Assembly (NCBI GenBank): GCA_021464415.1
Contig: CM038464.1
Location: 56,285,328-56,349,327, forward strand
DNA length: 64,000 nt
From: Lonicera japonica
Lineage: Eukaryota; Streptophyta; Magnoliopsida; Dipsacales; Caprifoliaceae
Direction: 5' to 3'
Below the pieces are notes generated by a model. The model did not search any database. It saw only the letters and a program-made list of their open reading frames with translations, and was not told where the DNA came from. The stretch's first letter is position 1. Each line of letters starts with the position of its first letter. The position numbers were made by a program, and so were the translations under genes. Positions 46,358-59,108 of this stretch are shown piece after piece.

Positions 46358-47689
46358 TTATGTAAGAAAAAAAGTTACAGATAAGCCTTTCTTTACACGT
46401 TTGTCTACAAAACCTAAGATTCTAAAAGGTTCGGGAACTATGTTACGGTTTGGGAATGTGTTAAGCACCCATCCCGCCCTTTCGGTCTCTAGTGGCTTTA
46501 TATATTTATTCTATATTGAAAAACTTAGATACTTTTACTAACAGTCTACTACTTCCCAAATAAAAAACCCTAATTTTGATAAACGGCAAAACGGATAAAA
46601 ACCTTTGTACTCTGCGATCCGATTGTCTTTGGTTTTGAAAATACAGTACAAACAACAAATGTTTTGTGTTTAAAAGAGGTATTTCGACATTGCTTCCTCA
46701 GACAACACTGTTGGTTTTCTTATTTTGGAAAAAGCTTGAATCTTTATTAGGACTAATTCAATATGGAATTTTGAACTCTTTGAGGAGAGTTGTGTCGGAT
46801 ACATCGCAGTCTATAGGAAAGACGGGACATGACCAACATTAATTCCTAAGTAAGTTTCATCGGTTCGGGTTTTGAATAAACCTAGTTTTATCCGAAAGAT
46901 AATATGCTTACTTTATCTGGTTTTATAAATAATTTTTGTCAGGGTTTCTTATTTGGAAAACGGTAGATTATTTGTAACTTGACAATAAGTTTATTCAAAT
47001 AAAATGTGGACAGAATAACAAATTTGTAATAAAACAAGTACACATGTATCTAATTTTAAATACTATTAGAAACTTTCTTTACCTTCCCGACGAGAAATAT
47101 AATAATAAGAGAGAAAATATAATACGGCAAAGGAACCTCCGGTGATAATAAGCTTTTCTTCCTCGAATATTTTTGAGAGTTCGGTCCCAGAAGTGAGACA
47201 CGTCGAGAATAAATTCGATAAATCTTTAGAAATTATATGATCATAGAATGTAGTTGATGAAAGACAATAAAATCAGATAGAAAGCTTAGAATTCTTAGAT
47301 CCCAAGTTCCTCTCTTGAACCCTTGAGGGCATTGGCCTATTTATAGTGATGGGGAGGGATTGTCGGGAGACATTTCTCCAGAAAAGGCAAGTGTTGTGCT
47401 ACCTTTGAAATAATGTCGCGCGACAAACAGCCGAAGTGACCCTTCTGACAGACTGATCTGTCAGAAAGTTGCTGGTCTGTGTTTGGGGAACTTGTCGAGC
47501 GATATAAGAGAGATTGTCGCAAGACATACTAGTTTATCATGCGATAATCTAACTTAAAAACAGGTTTGTTTGGCCGACAAACTCATTCGAGGCAGTTTCG
47601 GGTGCTCGGGTGGGGCCCGGACTCAAAAGACTGTGCTTTTTTTATAGTCATTAGGATTCTTGCGGGGGTCACGGATCAGGGTGTCTATA
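46358..47689 (+). mobile_element. Diverged, 5'-truncated copy of the solo LTR at 42278
   Basis: Follows 42485-43530 in order: ACAGATAAGCCTTTCTTTAC, TTAAGCACCCATCCCGCCC, the TATA-like CTATTTATAG at about 47338, TGTCGCGCGACA at about 47413, and the terminal GGGGGTCACGGATC and GTGTCTATA. The first 200 bp or so are missing. No target duplication. Confidence 0.8.
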
Positions 47690-48516
47690 GATCGAGGGTG
47701 CTATGTGCCAATAAATGTATAAGTTAAAGGGTATGGTTTCGTAATACAGGTTAGGTTATATGATAAAAAGGAAAGCAGCAATCCAGCAACGCCTCCGCCC
47801 CTCTTTATTTTTCGAATGACTGTCGTCCATTTTTTTTCAACCACAGCACAACAGCAATCAGCAGTGCCTCCGCCTCTCTTTTCATCTTCATTTGTTCCGG
47901 TATCATAGTTTAGATTTCTTTTTTATAATCTTATACATTTTTTTAAAAAATTTGGAATATTAAGAATTATGTGTTTTAATGTTGAATTGCTTCTTAGATT
48001 GTTAATATATTTGTTTGTTGGTTATTATTTATTAATGTTGATTTTCTTCTTAGATTGTTAAATATTGATATTAAATTTGATTATTGAGATTGATTTGTTT
48101 ATTAGATTGTTAAATATTGATATTAAATTTGATTATTGAAGTTAATTTGCTTATTAGATTATTATTTGATAAATTAATATTTAGATTAATATATGTGTTT
48201 GTTGGTTATAGTAGGTTGAATATTGAGTTGATAAAAATATTTTAAAATATATAATTAATTTTAGTATATCATTTTTTTATTTTTTAGAAACAGAATGAAG
48301 AAATATTTTAGTAAAGTAGGACTCGAAATGTATAAGACATTAAGTATTTTAATATGATATTTTGATTTTGGCCTTATTATAGTATATGCAAAAAAATCTT
48401 GTTATGATTGATGCGCCAAAGAATTAGTATAATATATTATGTTAATTTATAATTTGAAGAGCATATATTATTACTAATATTTATATTTTTAATGTTTTTC
48501 AGGTGCTAGAAAATAT

Positions 48517-48945
48517 TTGAAGAAGATAGAAAAAATAGAGAATTTAAAACTTGTGAAGACACCTAAAAGTGGTCAATATTTTCGGATGCATATCTTTTTA
48601 CTCGGAACTCTAAATAATGTAATTCTTGAGCCTAAATTGAAAAGAATTTCGAGAGCTACAACTTTACAGTTCAGCACTTTTTCAAATTCAACCATCTCGA
48701 GATCCGAAATCGCGACACAAAATCCAGCAGTTAAAAGAGGCGAAAATTCAAGTGTATTCAAATTAATAGGCCCAAGCCCACACTCACCGGCCATTAAAAG
48801 CTCAGCCACCAAATGTCAACCCACTTGTCAAAGAATTGGACCAAGCCTAATTTATTTAAGCCCATTGCCAATTATAAACCTAAGCCCACTAGGAAATACA
48901 TTGATGCTTATATATTTAGATGAAGAGCAGCAACAACAGCCGTGA
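48517..48945 (+). other. Unrecognised open frame of 142 codons in a hAT-like element
   Basis: It is the longest open frame in the right half of the element. The deduced protein is Ser-, Lys- and Pro-rich, with no motif I can name, no signal peptide and no membrane segment. The frame may be chance. It is listed so that the stretch is not silently skipped. Confidence 0.2.
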
Positions 48946-50006
48946 GCCGAGACAGCAGGGGCTGCCGTGAACCTCTCTTCTCTCTTTTCTTTGTTTTTCT
49001 TTTATTTTTGCTTTGAAGAGTAGAAGATTGAAGACTTAATTTTATTTTTTTATTAATGCCAAGTAAGTTTTCTTTTAATTTTATTTGTTATTTAATTTTT
49101 ATTATGCTAGCGTAAATTTGTGCTAGGGTTAGGATGAGTATATTTAATTGATTCCATTGCACGTATTCATGCCAATTGACTCTACTAATTTAATGCTTTA
49201 ATATTAAATACAATTCTCTCTATTAGATGCCCGTTTTAATTGATAAAAATAAAGTCGGATTCTCATTATTTTTTGTTGGATTCACAATATGATTTGTTAA
49301 GAGCGGATATAGGGTGTGTTTTGACGGATATAGTGAGTGTTTTGATTTTATACATAAGTTTGGCTGTGGAAGAATTACAATGGGATTTATTTAATTAATT
49401 GGACTTGAATGATTTTATTTTCCGCATCTAATAGAGTCGAGAGACCAAATTAGTGCGAGATAAGAGTAGAGTTTATGCGCATGAATACTAAGGAAGATGA
49501 TATTAAATATATGATTTCAAAACCCTAATAAATTAATTCATTAATTTTATTATCTTGCTTAGTAGTATTTAATTTAGTTCTATTAATTTAATTTACTTGT
49601 TTTACTTTATTTTATTTAATTTGATTTATTTAGTTAGTTTGATTCTCATCAATTATTCTTGGCTAGGTTAGGGATTAATGAAAGATTAACAAGACAAAAT
49701 TTAAAACATACTGTTTGAGTCTCTGTGGGATCGACCTCGCTTATACGCTATATTATAAATTGATTCGTGCGCTTGCGAGTATTAAAATTTATCACAACAA
49801 TGATTCTAGTGTTTGGCCCTACTTGAACAAAAAGCCTGACTCCGCCACTGGGTGTGGAGGTGTTTGAATTAGATCACAAATGGTCGGTTGTGTGTAGGGT
49901 TAAGGGAGGGGGTGGTTACTGTGTGTTGGTGCAACCGAGGGGGGTGGGGGTGCGAGGTGAAAGAAGGTGAAGGCGGTGTGGAATTAATAGGAAACAAGAT
50001 GGGTTG

Positions 50007-52070
50007 TGTAACACCCTGTATTTTTAATTTATAATTAGCGAGTTTAACTCCGTGATTAGTTTCATCGCAATCGGATTCGAATTGGGCAAGTTCGGAATAT
50101 TTCGATTGAGCTCATTCTCTTGGTCTAGGTTGGCGCCGACCGGTATGCCAAATTTAGCATACCGGTCTGTAGGTACAAAAACCCTAGAAATTTTGGCACC
50201 GGATCGGTATTGCCAGTTTGGCATACCGGTTCGCAAGTCAAAAACTTGTAGAAACTATGGCGCAGGATCTGCTCTCCAATTCTGCATATTGGTCCGGCAT
50301 ACGAAAAACTGTCACCTCGTTTTTAACAAATTGACTCATTTGACCCATTTTAAACCATTTTTCTTCCCCATTTCAACCATTTTCGACACAACTTGAGCTC
50401 AGAACCATTTTAGAGAGAGAGATGGTGGATAATGATAAAATTTTGAGGATTCTTGGCCCAAATTCAAGCTCTTTAAGCCGAAAAGCTCAAATTTCTACTC
50501 TTCTTCGCATTATCTACTTGATTATGGGCTTGCATGTGTGATTTGGGACATTACTAGAGGTCAACTCAGGGCTCTAAACCTTTGTTCATCTAGGTTTCCA
50601 GGTGGGAACTCCCATCTTTTCTTTGATTTGCGAAATTTCAAGTTAATTGAGTTGAAATCACTAGATTTTTGGTACCAAGTTCATAGTTTCTTTTGCATGC
50701 TTGTAGTGTATCCATGGAATTAGCCTTTTTAGCTTTGTTATTGATGATATATCAGTTGTATTTGATGAATGTAAGGACTGATTATCCTGCATGCTGATAT
50801 TTATGTTCTCATTTGAGAATTTAGCACCGAAATGGATAGAAACAACATGAGCATGTTTAATACTTCATAATTATACTTAAATTAATAAGTTTCTAGAATA
50901 TAAAACATTTTTAATTCACTTTTAGCTTGTTATTAGACATGTACTCAATGCTTGAAGATGATTCTAAATTGTGTAGTGATTTCTTCTCAATATTCAACTT
51001 ACAAAACTGTATAAATTAATGTTTATAACCAAATGGCATTATGATTCATGTTAAACGCATAATAGAATCCTAATTTTCAATTGGTTGATAGAATTCCTGA
51101 ATTAAATATTGAATTAGTATAACTTAGTTAAAGTTGTAATTATAAGAAACAACCTATGAACAACCTTTTTACAAATAATCAAACATACGTTGAGATAACG
51201 AAGTTGTTGGAACCGGATAAGCATCGGTATAGAAATGCTTGAGTGGATATCATTGCACAAACCCATGGGAAATGGGGTGCCATAAAATCTGGTTATCAGT
51301 GCACTGACCCATGAAAAGATGTGGTGCGTTTGTAGGTAGTATAATCTGTCTAGTACCGGTATTAGGTCGAGGAGTAGGAGGAGGATGTGGTGGATGGATG
51401 TTTATACAGTTATCGAGTGAGATATGCGTTAATTATAAATTGTTACAAATGAATGGTTTTTCTTATTAGTTGGCATAATTTGGAAATCTTTGTCAACAAT
51501 GGAAATTTAAAATTCTTCATATCATGATATGTTCATGCACTGCATTTTCCTTTCCCTATGGTTCTCATTGGGCCAGTTTTGGCTCATTCCCTCATTTATA
51601 TTTCAGATATACCTCGTGGTATAGGTAAAGGTTGTGAACCAGGTCTGAGTTCATCTTAGAGCCGCTCTGATGCCCTTATGGATTTAGCTATTCTATTATC
51701 TTGTAATTGTGGGACACGTTATTTCTAATTTAGTTTGAAGGACTTCTTAATATCTTTGGTTGTATGAGTTTGTATTTCGAACTTAGATTTTATTTGGATT
51801 TTGGTTTGTTGGAGAATTATGAATTGTATTATCATGTTGGACTATTTTATACTTGGATTGTAATTAGATGGTAATATATTCAATACCATTGTGATGGTTT
51901 GGTTTATTAAACAGGATGGTATTTCCTTGAGATACATATACTTTATGCCGAATTTTTCTTAGAATTCTTTGTTTTGATGCACGTTATTGGTTCTAATCAT
52001 TTGTTTATCTGCTGTTAATCTAGTTCAGCATCCGTTAACACATACTTAATTAAGCAAATTGTTACGGGGT
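50007..52070 (+). mobile_element. Solo LTR of a gypsy-type element (TGTAACACCC start)
   Basis: It starts TGTAACACCCTGTATTTT and ends ATTGTTACGGGGT. GGGTTG is present on both sides (50001-50006 and 52071-52076). The body contains the phrases GGTTCTCATTGGGCC, ATACCTCGTGGTATAGG and GAGCCGCTCTGATGCCC, which I associate with Del/Tekay-type LTRs. The final bases are not the usual CA, so the right border may be eroded by a base or two. No coding region. Confidence 0.7.
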
Positions 52071-52738
52071 GGGTTGTTGATAAAAGCGAGTTTGTGCATA
52101 GGAAGGGGGCAGGAGAGATGGGGCTGGGGTAGTGGTAGTGGTGGCATGGTGGGTGAGGGGAGGTGGTTTGAATTGTTTGGTTATTAAGGAAGAGTTTTTT
52201 ATTTTATTTTATTTTATTTGTTTTTGATTCAATAAGAATTAGAATTGGAAAACTTACTCTTCTTTTGGAATTCAATCTTTAAGAATTGATAGTCTTGGAA
52301 TTCTGCTATAATTCCAAAACCATGACCTCTTAATGTAACAAAATAGTAGAATTATAAAACTATACACCAATTCTAATTCTATCCTAGGTTGCCAAACATG
52401 TGCTTAATTGTATTTTTTTTTTAGTATTATTATCGATGCGGGATTTAATTGAATTCAAAAATTAGTCAAAAGTGAGTTATGACCACTAGACTAATCTTAG
52501 ATATATGAGGCGTTACAAATTCTTAAGGATACATTTGGATTCAGATTTGACAGTGGCTTTGGGTGTGAGATTTAGATTTAAAATCTTAAATCCAAATATT
52601 TTACAAAATGACATTGGAATAAGAAAAAGTTGCAAAAATTATGTTGTCATATATTGTTATTGTTGTTGTTATTATTATTATTAATCTTTTGCTGCTTTAT
52701 AGTAAAATTTCCTCTTTCTCGCCGTGGGGTGGCACATG

Positions 52739-53918
52739 CAAGGCGGAATTGAGCCCTAGCCCATTAGGCTCAAAGCCCAGTGCAAAAAAAATAAAATTAT
52801 CCACAAACTCTATAAAAAAAACTACATACATATATATATCCAGCCCAATGTTTAGCTCCCCCTCTCTAACCCAGCCCACTTATAAATAGCCTCTTATAAG
52901 TTATAATTTAAAACTAAATTAAAAAAAAAAGAAAAGAAAATTATCTCTGTCGGCACAGTTGACAGCACATGCTACATTCAAAATCAAAGATACAATATTA
53001 ATAATAATAAAAAATAAAGGTATGCTTAAGTGCTCAACTACACATTAAAAAAACAAAGAATATTAATAAAAAGGAAAAAAACCCCTAACTTTTCTTAATT
53101 TTCTTTTCTCTGCAACATTACCGCCGCAGCACAAACTCACTTTCATTCTTAACATTTTATATTCTTTACCGCAGCAACACAACATCTCTTCTTCCTTCAA
53201 TATTTATCTCTTCCATTTATAACATGTAGGTTCATAATCTTAATATTTTTATTTTTTTTACTCTTTATTTTATATATTATGTTCACATTAATTTAATTTA
53301 TATTTTTTGATTTGTGAAGGTTTGGAGCATTACTCATTCAGTCATTTGAATTATAAAAGCTTTGTGTGCACAATGTACTTAGCTCCTTTGAGGTAACTTT
53401 TTAAAGTTTAAAGCCCTAATGCTTATTTAATTCAAGTTAAATTTGTTATATCTTTATGAGTTAGAAAATGTTTTGTTTTAATATTTGTTTAGGTTAAGTT
53501 AGTGTTTTGTATATTTGAATATTGAGTTGTTTATTTAATTTTTATTACTAATTTTAAATAAATGATTATTTGTGTTAATATTAAATTATTAATTTTTAGG
53601 TTATAAACTACGGACCAACATCAACCACCATACAAAAAAGGGAAAACTATTTTTTCATTCTTTGAGAAGAAGAAGAAATCGGATGTTGAAATTCTAATGA
53701 TGATAATCAAGTTCCCGATTTTCAAATTCCTATAGCCTAAGTTGTTTGGCCAAGAGAATTTAATCTTGAATGAGATTCCGGGTGGCGTAAAAAAATGTGT
53801 GAATGGTATTGAACTTTTTTTCTTTATATGTTTTTATAATACGAAATAATTTTACTTTCTGAACATTTTTTTTTTAAATATTAGTCCCCTTCTTAGAAGA
53901 ATCCTGGGTCTGCCCCTG
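52739..53918. mobile_element. hAT-like element with exact GGCACATG target duplication
   Basis: An 1180-bp element starting CAAGGCGGAATTGAG and ending CTGGGTCTGCCCCTG. The eight bases GGCACATG occur at 52731-52738 and 53919-53926 without mismatch. The terminal inverted repeats are imperfect (CA(A/G)GGC(G/A)GA). No transposase frame. Confidence 0.85.
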
Positions 53919-54064
53919 GGCACATGTCAAGCATTTCATTTTCCTCAATTAATTTCAATCCGTTTCTCCAATCCGTATTGTCTCCTTTATCGCTCAAACA
54001 ATGCGTCTCTTCTTCCAATCCTGCATCCCTTGCTGTATTGTTCTTCCAGCTTCGTCCCAAAAAT

Positions 54065-54265
54065 AAGTTGATGGATGTGGAGAAATATTCTCTTACTTTT
54101 TGGCTTTATCCATTGAAAAAAATTTCTTTTGAGGTGAGAAGAAAAGAAGAAATTTCACAAAAAATAAAGGACAGAAAACATATACTCATAAAAATAAGTA
54201 TGAGATGGAGAGCATCTCATTACATTTCTCAACTTATTTTTCTAATTCTCCTACAAATTAATTAT
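54065..54265. repeat. Remnant of the GGCTCCGTTTGAT MITE family
   Basis: Contains the family's interior (AAAAAATTTCTTTTGAGG, ACTCATAAAAATAAGTATGA, TCTCAACTTATTTTTC) but neither end. Confidence 0.45.
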
Positions 54266-54484
54266 TTTTTATGTTATTATTAGACAGATAAATTAAAGTT
54301 GAAATTTTATTGCGAAAGAATGTAAAATTAAAGGTGAGAAGCTATGGCCGCCTGGAAGTGAAAACATTCACAAAGATAAGATAAGGGGATGACAGTTCGT
54401 TACTTCGTTATCCGCTTTACTCATCAAATCAACTAAAGGTTAAATAGAAAATCCACAGTCCAACTAAGCCGTAAAATTAATTTA

Positions 54485-54660
54485 ATTAATGTATCATTCT
54501 ATACGAATATAAAATTCTTAGTTTTATGAATTGATAATAACAAGAATAATAAATATATATATGTATATCTAATATTTAGAACAAGGTAACAATGGACATA
54601 TAATATAATACAAAATAGAATCGGTAATTTCAAAGAGTGACAATTCTGCATTAATATATA
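54485..54660 (+). repeat. Dispersed repeat, copy 2
   Basis: Direct-orientation relative of 38810-38965; see that entry for shared phrases. Confidence 0.6.
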
Positions 54661-54863
54661 TATACCTATTTTCTAAGAATGCTATATATATTATAAAACT
54701 GATATATTTAATATGGATAATATGTATTAATCAGAACATATAGTTAATATAAGGCTCATCTTTATTATATTTTAATATAATCAATAAATCTTTATTACAT
54801 TTTAATATAATCAATGAGTAACTGTCATATTGAAGGCAATGAAGCCAAATGTGATTTGCAACC

Positions 54864-54874
54864 GTCCCACATCG
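54864..54874 (+). promoter_or_regulatory. Plant snRNA-type upstream sequence element (USE)
   Basis: GTCCCACATCG is an exact match to the consensus RTCCCACATCG of plant U-snRNA promoters. It ends directly before the retrotransposon's target site. If the retrotransposon and one target copy are removed, TATATA at 60864-60869 lies 24 bases downstream, the shorter spacing typical of Pol III snRNA genes. What the promoter drove is not recognisable. Confidence 0.45.
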
Positions 54875-54879
54875 CTATG

Positions 54880-55442
54880 TGTCACGGGGCGTCCTTTGAT
54901 GGCACAAAGGAGGCCGCGTGAACGACCGTGCTAACCGATAGCACGGTTGAATGTGATCAAATTTTATTAACAATCGATGAACAACATGCAACAACAGTAA
55001 TTTGAAAGAGAGCGTGAGCACAAATTGAGATTATTTCATTGCAAGAAAATTAGATTACATGGAAAGCTATTACAGTTCGAAAGAAAGTAAGAGCTTGAAA
55101 GCAAGTGCTAAACAACGTGCACTGGTAGGCAACTCGGGTGTGAGGCAGATAGTCTTATCCCCACATATAACCACTTAATGAAAATACCAAAGTTGTAGCA
55201 GTGCACGTTGGGTCTTACAAGTTACAAGAAAACTTATACAAAGGAAATGCAATACAATTACAAAGGAAATTCCTAGATCTAATTACATGGAAACAATATT
55301 TACATATGAGAAACCTAAACATAATAAAAACTAGATGGCGCTGGATCGCCTGTTGGGCCGTGCTGCGCTCGGGCGCAAGCACGGTGCTGATGAAGTGTTG
55401 TCGATGTCGGTCACGAGTGCTGTTGGAAGGCACCCCGTGACA
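54880..55442 (-). repeat. 3' LTR of the gypsy element
   Basis: 563 bp; nearly identical to 60279-60839. Relative to the other LTR it has an extra TG at about 55140 and single-base differences near 54955, 55034, 55383 and 55399. Confidence 0.95.
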
Positions 55443-55609
55443 TCCTCCCCCACCGAAGCTGTTGACGCCCTCGGCAACTGGTTGAGGTATGCTGTGATCT
55501 GGTCCTGGAAGGCCGATAGGTCTGATGCTCTTTCCCAAGTGTTCTCTTCTGGGTCTCTTCCTGCCCATTTGACAAGGAACTCTTGGTGTTGTTTGCGAGA
55601 AGCTGTCAC
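55331..55609 (-). pseudogene. Chromodomain segment of the gypsy element
   Basis: A minus-strand frame reading EFLVKWAGRDPEENTWERAS, then LSAFQDQITAYL. This is the aromatic-cage chromodomain at the end of chromovirus integrases, thought to direct integration to modified chromatin. The frame then runs on into the LTR. It is in a different frame from the integrase. Confidence 0.85.
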
Positions 55610-55882
55610 AACTCGATCGGCCAGGATAGAGGGCTTCCACTGACTGCTTCCCTTCTGCTCTCTGCTTTAGCCCTGGACGACTAGACTCTCCCCGTGGGGA
55701 TGGATCGGTAGAGGAAAGAGGAAAAGAGAGTGTCAGCAAAGTACGGTTTCAGCATGCTGACATGAAATACTGGGTGAACCTTCAGCCAGCTAGGGGGTTC
55801 AATCCGATAAGCCACTTTCCCAATTTTCTTCACAATCCTAAGCGGCCCCTCATATTTTTGCAGAAGGCGTGGGTCTCGACCC

Positions 55883-56811
55883 TCAAGAACTTCCTATCTT
55901 GTGGAAGAGCTTCACCATTACGAGATCTCCTACTTGGAACTCTAACGGTCGCCTTTTCTGATCTGCATACTTCTTCATTCGATGGGTGGCTTTCTCCAGG
56001 TGCGAACGAGCCAACTCAATATTCTGCTTCCACTCTTCTGAGAAATTACGGGCTCTAGGAGATTTTGAAACTGGCATCGAGTTGGCGGTGTGAGGAAGGA
56101 TGGGTTGTTGTCCAGTAATGATTTCGAAGGCGCTCTTGCCTGTCCCGAGTTTTTTCTGGGCATTGAAGCACAGTTGAGCCACGTCCAATAACTTGACCCA
56201 ATTTCGTTGTGTTGCACTAGCAAAATGGCGCAGATATTCCTCAAGCATTGCATTGTATCTTTCAGTCTGCCCATCGGACTGAGGGTGGTAACTGGAGCTC
56301 ATACACAGTTTGGAACCGAGAACCTTGAAAAGTTCCTTCCAAAAATTTCCCGTGAATCGTGAGTCCCTATCACTAACAATGCTCCGAGGAATCCCCCAAT
56401 ACTTAACCACATACTTGAAGAATAGTTGTGCAGTCTCCTCTCCTGACGTTTCTTTTGAACCGCAATAAAAGTGGCATACTTCGAAAAACGATCGACAACC
56501 ACAAGGATAGTTGTCAAGTCCCCCACTTTGGGCAGACCTGATATGAAATCGAGCGAAACGCTTTCCCAAGGTCGCTCTGGGATGGGTAGAGGTTCCAGTA
56601 ACCCTGCAGGCTGTCTCCGCTCGATTTTGTCTTGTTGGCAGATCAGGCAAGTCCTAACATAGCTCTCCACATCGTCTTCCATTTGAGGCCAGTAGTACCC
56701 TTGCTTGAGGAGGGCCAACGTCCTTTCTTGACCAGGGTGTCCTGCCCATAAGGTATCATGGCATTCTCGAATCAAGGTCCGTCTCAACTCCCCTACTCGA
56801 GGAACAAACAC
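55883..56811 (-). pseudogene. Integrase of the gypsy element, frameshifted
   Basis: The N-terminal part (56811 to about 56440) has the HHCC zinc-binding region (ECHDTLWAGHPGQ, then TCLICQQ) and the first catalytic Asp (SLDFISGLPKV). A frameshift near 56440-56460 moves the rest to a second frame ending at 55883, which holds the second Asp (IVSDRDSRFTG), the catalytic Glu (SDGQTERYNAMLEEYLR) and the GPY-like part (FQVGDLVMVK). It is separated from the polymerase by a frameshift at about 56855 and from the chromodomain by another at about 55880. Confidence 0.9.
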
Positions 56812-56843
56812 TCGATTTCCCTTTGTCGAGATGAACCCGTTGT

Positions 56844-59108
56844 CTAACCAAAACTGACGTGTCTTCCCTTCTCGATCATTTTCAATAGTTGGGCAGAAAC
56901 AGGATCTTGCGGTAGCGCATTCTTGATTTTGTTTCGGATTTCGGTAGACACTTGGCTGTCGATTCGAAGAATGGCGTTAAGGAACGCGTTGGACTGTTCG
57001 TTGAACTCCACCCTGCGACTCAAAGCATCTGCTACTTTATTGGTCGAACCCGCCTTATACTCCATCCAAAAATTGAATTCAGCTAGTAACTCTTGCCACC
57101 TTGCTTGTTTAGAACTCAATTTTGGTTGACTAAGAAAGTGGCTGACCGCAGTGTTATCTGTCTTCACAAGAAATCGAGAACCAAGAAGGTAGTGCCGCCA
57201 TAACCTCAGACAATGGACAACTGCTAGTAACTCCTTCTCGTGAGCAGAATACCTCCTCTCGGTGTCATTGAGCTTACGACTTTCGTATGCTACCGGGTGG
57301 CTCTCCTGCGTTAAGACTCCTCCGAGGGCAACATCTGATGCATCGGTGTGCACTTCGAACGGCTTGGTCACATCCGGTAGAGTAAGAACCGGGTCTTCAG
57401 ACATAGCCTTCTTTAAAGCATCGAAGGCGGCTTGGCACCCTGTCGACCAGTCCCAAACTTTTGCCTTCTTTAGTAGTTCCGTCAGGGGCAATGCGATACT
57501 AGAGTAGTCTTTCACGAACTTTCTGTAGTAATTCGCCAGTCCCAGAAAAGAACGGAGTTCCGACACATTGGTGGGCGCTTGCCATTCCTGAATAACCTTG
57601 ACCTTAATCGGATCCATTTGCACTCTCCCGTGTTCAATGATGTGGCCAAGAAATTTGATACGCTTCTGCGCAAAATAGCACTTCGACAACTTGATATACA
57701 ACTCATGTTTTCGAAGTCTCTCAAATACCTTCTTCAGGTGCTCTTCATGTTCTTCCATGTTTTCGCTGTACACAACGATATCATCGAGATAAACAACGAC
57801 AAAATCATCCAGGTAGTCCCTAAGAACCTGATTCATTAAGGTGCTGAAAGTGGCTGGAGCATTGGTTAGCCTAAATGGCATAACAAGGAATTCATAAGCC
57901 CCGTATCTGGTGACGCATGTGGTTTTTTCCTCATCTCCTGCTGCAATGCGAACTTGCCAATACCCGGATCTGAGATCGAGCTTAGTGAAAACTTTTGCCC
58001 GGCTGAGTTGGTCAAAGCAATCAACCACAAGAGGGATTGGGTAGTTATTCCGAATGGTTACCTTGTTGAGAGCACGGTAGTCGACACACATTCTCAAGGA
58101 GCCATCTTGTTTCTTTTGAAAGAGGACTGGGGCCCCGTACGGCGATTTGGCTGGCTGCACTAAACCTGCATCCAATAATTCCTTTAGCTGTTTTCGAAGT
58201 TCTGCCAGTTCGGGCTGGGACATCCGATAAGCTGCTCGAACTGGAGGCTTAGCACCCGGCACTAGTTCAATCTGGTGGTCCACTTCTCTACGTGGAGGTA
58301 ACTTCTTCGGAAGGTTGTCGGGCATTACATCTTCGAACTCGGTTAACACCCGTCGAATGGATTTCGGCAAGGGTCCTGACGTCTCCTGAATTTCATTCCA
58401 TTTCAGCGCGGCCACAAAAGTAGGATTGTCGTGCTTCAGTCCCTTCTTCAGTTGAATTGCAGATAAAAACTTCCCACTACTGGAAGGGGTCATCACCGGG
58501 ATGACGCAGGGGTTCTTGCCAAGCATCATGAGGCTATTCGTGCTGGGCATGACGCTAGCCTTAGTTTCCTTTAAGAACTCTAACCCCAGGATAACCTTGA
58601 AGTCGTCCATTACCACTACTGAGAAGTTGGTTCTCCCTTCATAAGGACCCACCTTGACTAACACAGATTTCGCCATTCCAGCGACAGGTTGAGGGGCCGA
58701 ATTGATGGCCTTCACACGGCCCACTCCTTTCTCCAAAATAAGGCCTAACCGTTCAACTTCAGTACTTGCCAGATAGTTGTGCGTTGCGCCCGTGTCCACC
58801 ATGGCCTGAATCGGCTTCCCATTGATTTTGATATCAACATACATTAGACCGTTTCCTTGAGGACTCTTCCCAACACCTGCTCTCCCATTTGGGATTGGGT
58901 CTACCTTCCCTTTCTGTCGATGATCCTCCTCTACTGTCACCGCGTTGCAAGAATGCATGAACTGCCCTTGATAAGCACCAAGTGAAGCTCCTTCACACTC
59001 TTCGGTTTCTTCCTCAAACTCTGTGTGGTCATTTGGCTGGATATGAAGGGTTGTCCAGAACCAGATGGTACTTTGGGAGCATGCCGCCACCTCTAGCAAC
59101 AAGAGCAC
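56844..59108 (-). pseudogene. Protease-RT-RNase H region of the gypsy pol
   Basis: A 754-residue uninterrupted frame. The aspartic protease motif DTGA is at residues 105-108. Reverse transcriptase runs from about residue 300 to 500 with the catalytic YLDD at 440-443 (VVVYLDDIVVYS). RNase H follows from about 580 with HTDAS and KTDNTA motifs. The true reading frame would continue from gag upstream; the first ATG in this frame is within the sequence that encodes the zinc knuckle in another frame, so the first 30 or so residues are probably artificial. The length and motifs are normal for the pol of a chromovirus. It is flanked by frameshifts on both sides. Confidence 0.93.

Larger units (their letters stand above)
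46311..49850. mobile_element. hAT-like element (CAGGGGCGGAGCC ends) with 8-bp target duplication
   Basis: It starts CAGGGGCGGAGCCACG and ends AGCCTGACTCCGCCACTG. The flanks are GGTGTGGG (46303-46310) and GGTGTGGA (49851-49858), seven of eight matching. Inside are the LTR-like segment 46358-47689, a run of AT-rich sequence, and a 142-codon open frame at 48517-48945 that I do not recognise. No hAT dimerisation domain or transposase is visible, so it is non-autonomous. A 15-base copy of the left junction (ATGGTGTGGGCAGGG) recurs at about 46343. Confidence 0.75.
46028..52404. mobile_element. Older GGGTGCGTTTGAT-type MITE split by later insertions
   Basis: The left end is TAA then GGGTGCGTTTGATTATATAG; the right end, inverted, reads AGCACATGTTTGGCAACC with TAA (52405-52407) outside. 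Both ends share TATAGTTTT(G/A)-GAATTCTA-type subterminal sequence (46045-46090 and 52265-52380). The middle is occupied by the hAT-like element at 46311-49850 and the solo LTR at 50007-52070, which explains the great length. Without them it is about 0.77 kb. Confidence 0.6.

Noticed and set aside
55335..55643. Plus-strand open frames across the retrotransposon, including those repeated in both LTRs
   Set aside because: They run antisense to the element's genes or through LTR sequence and show no protein motifs.
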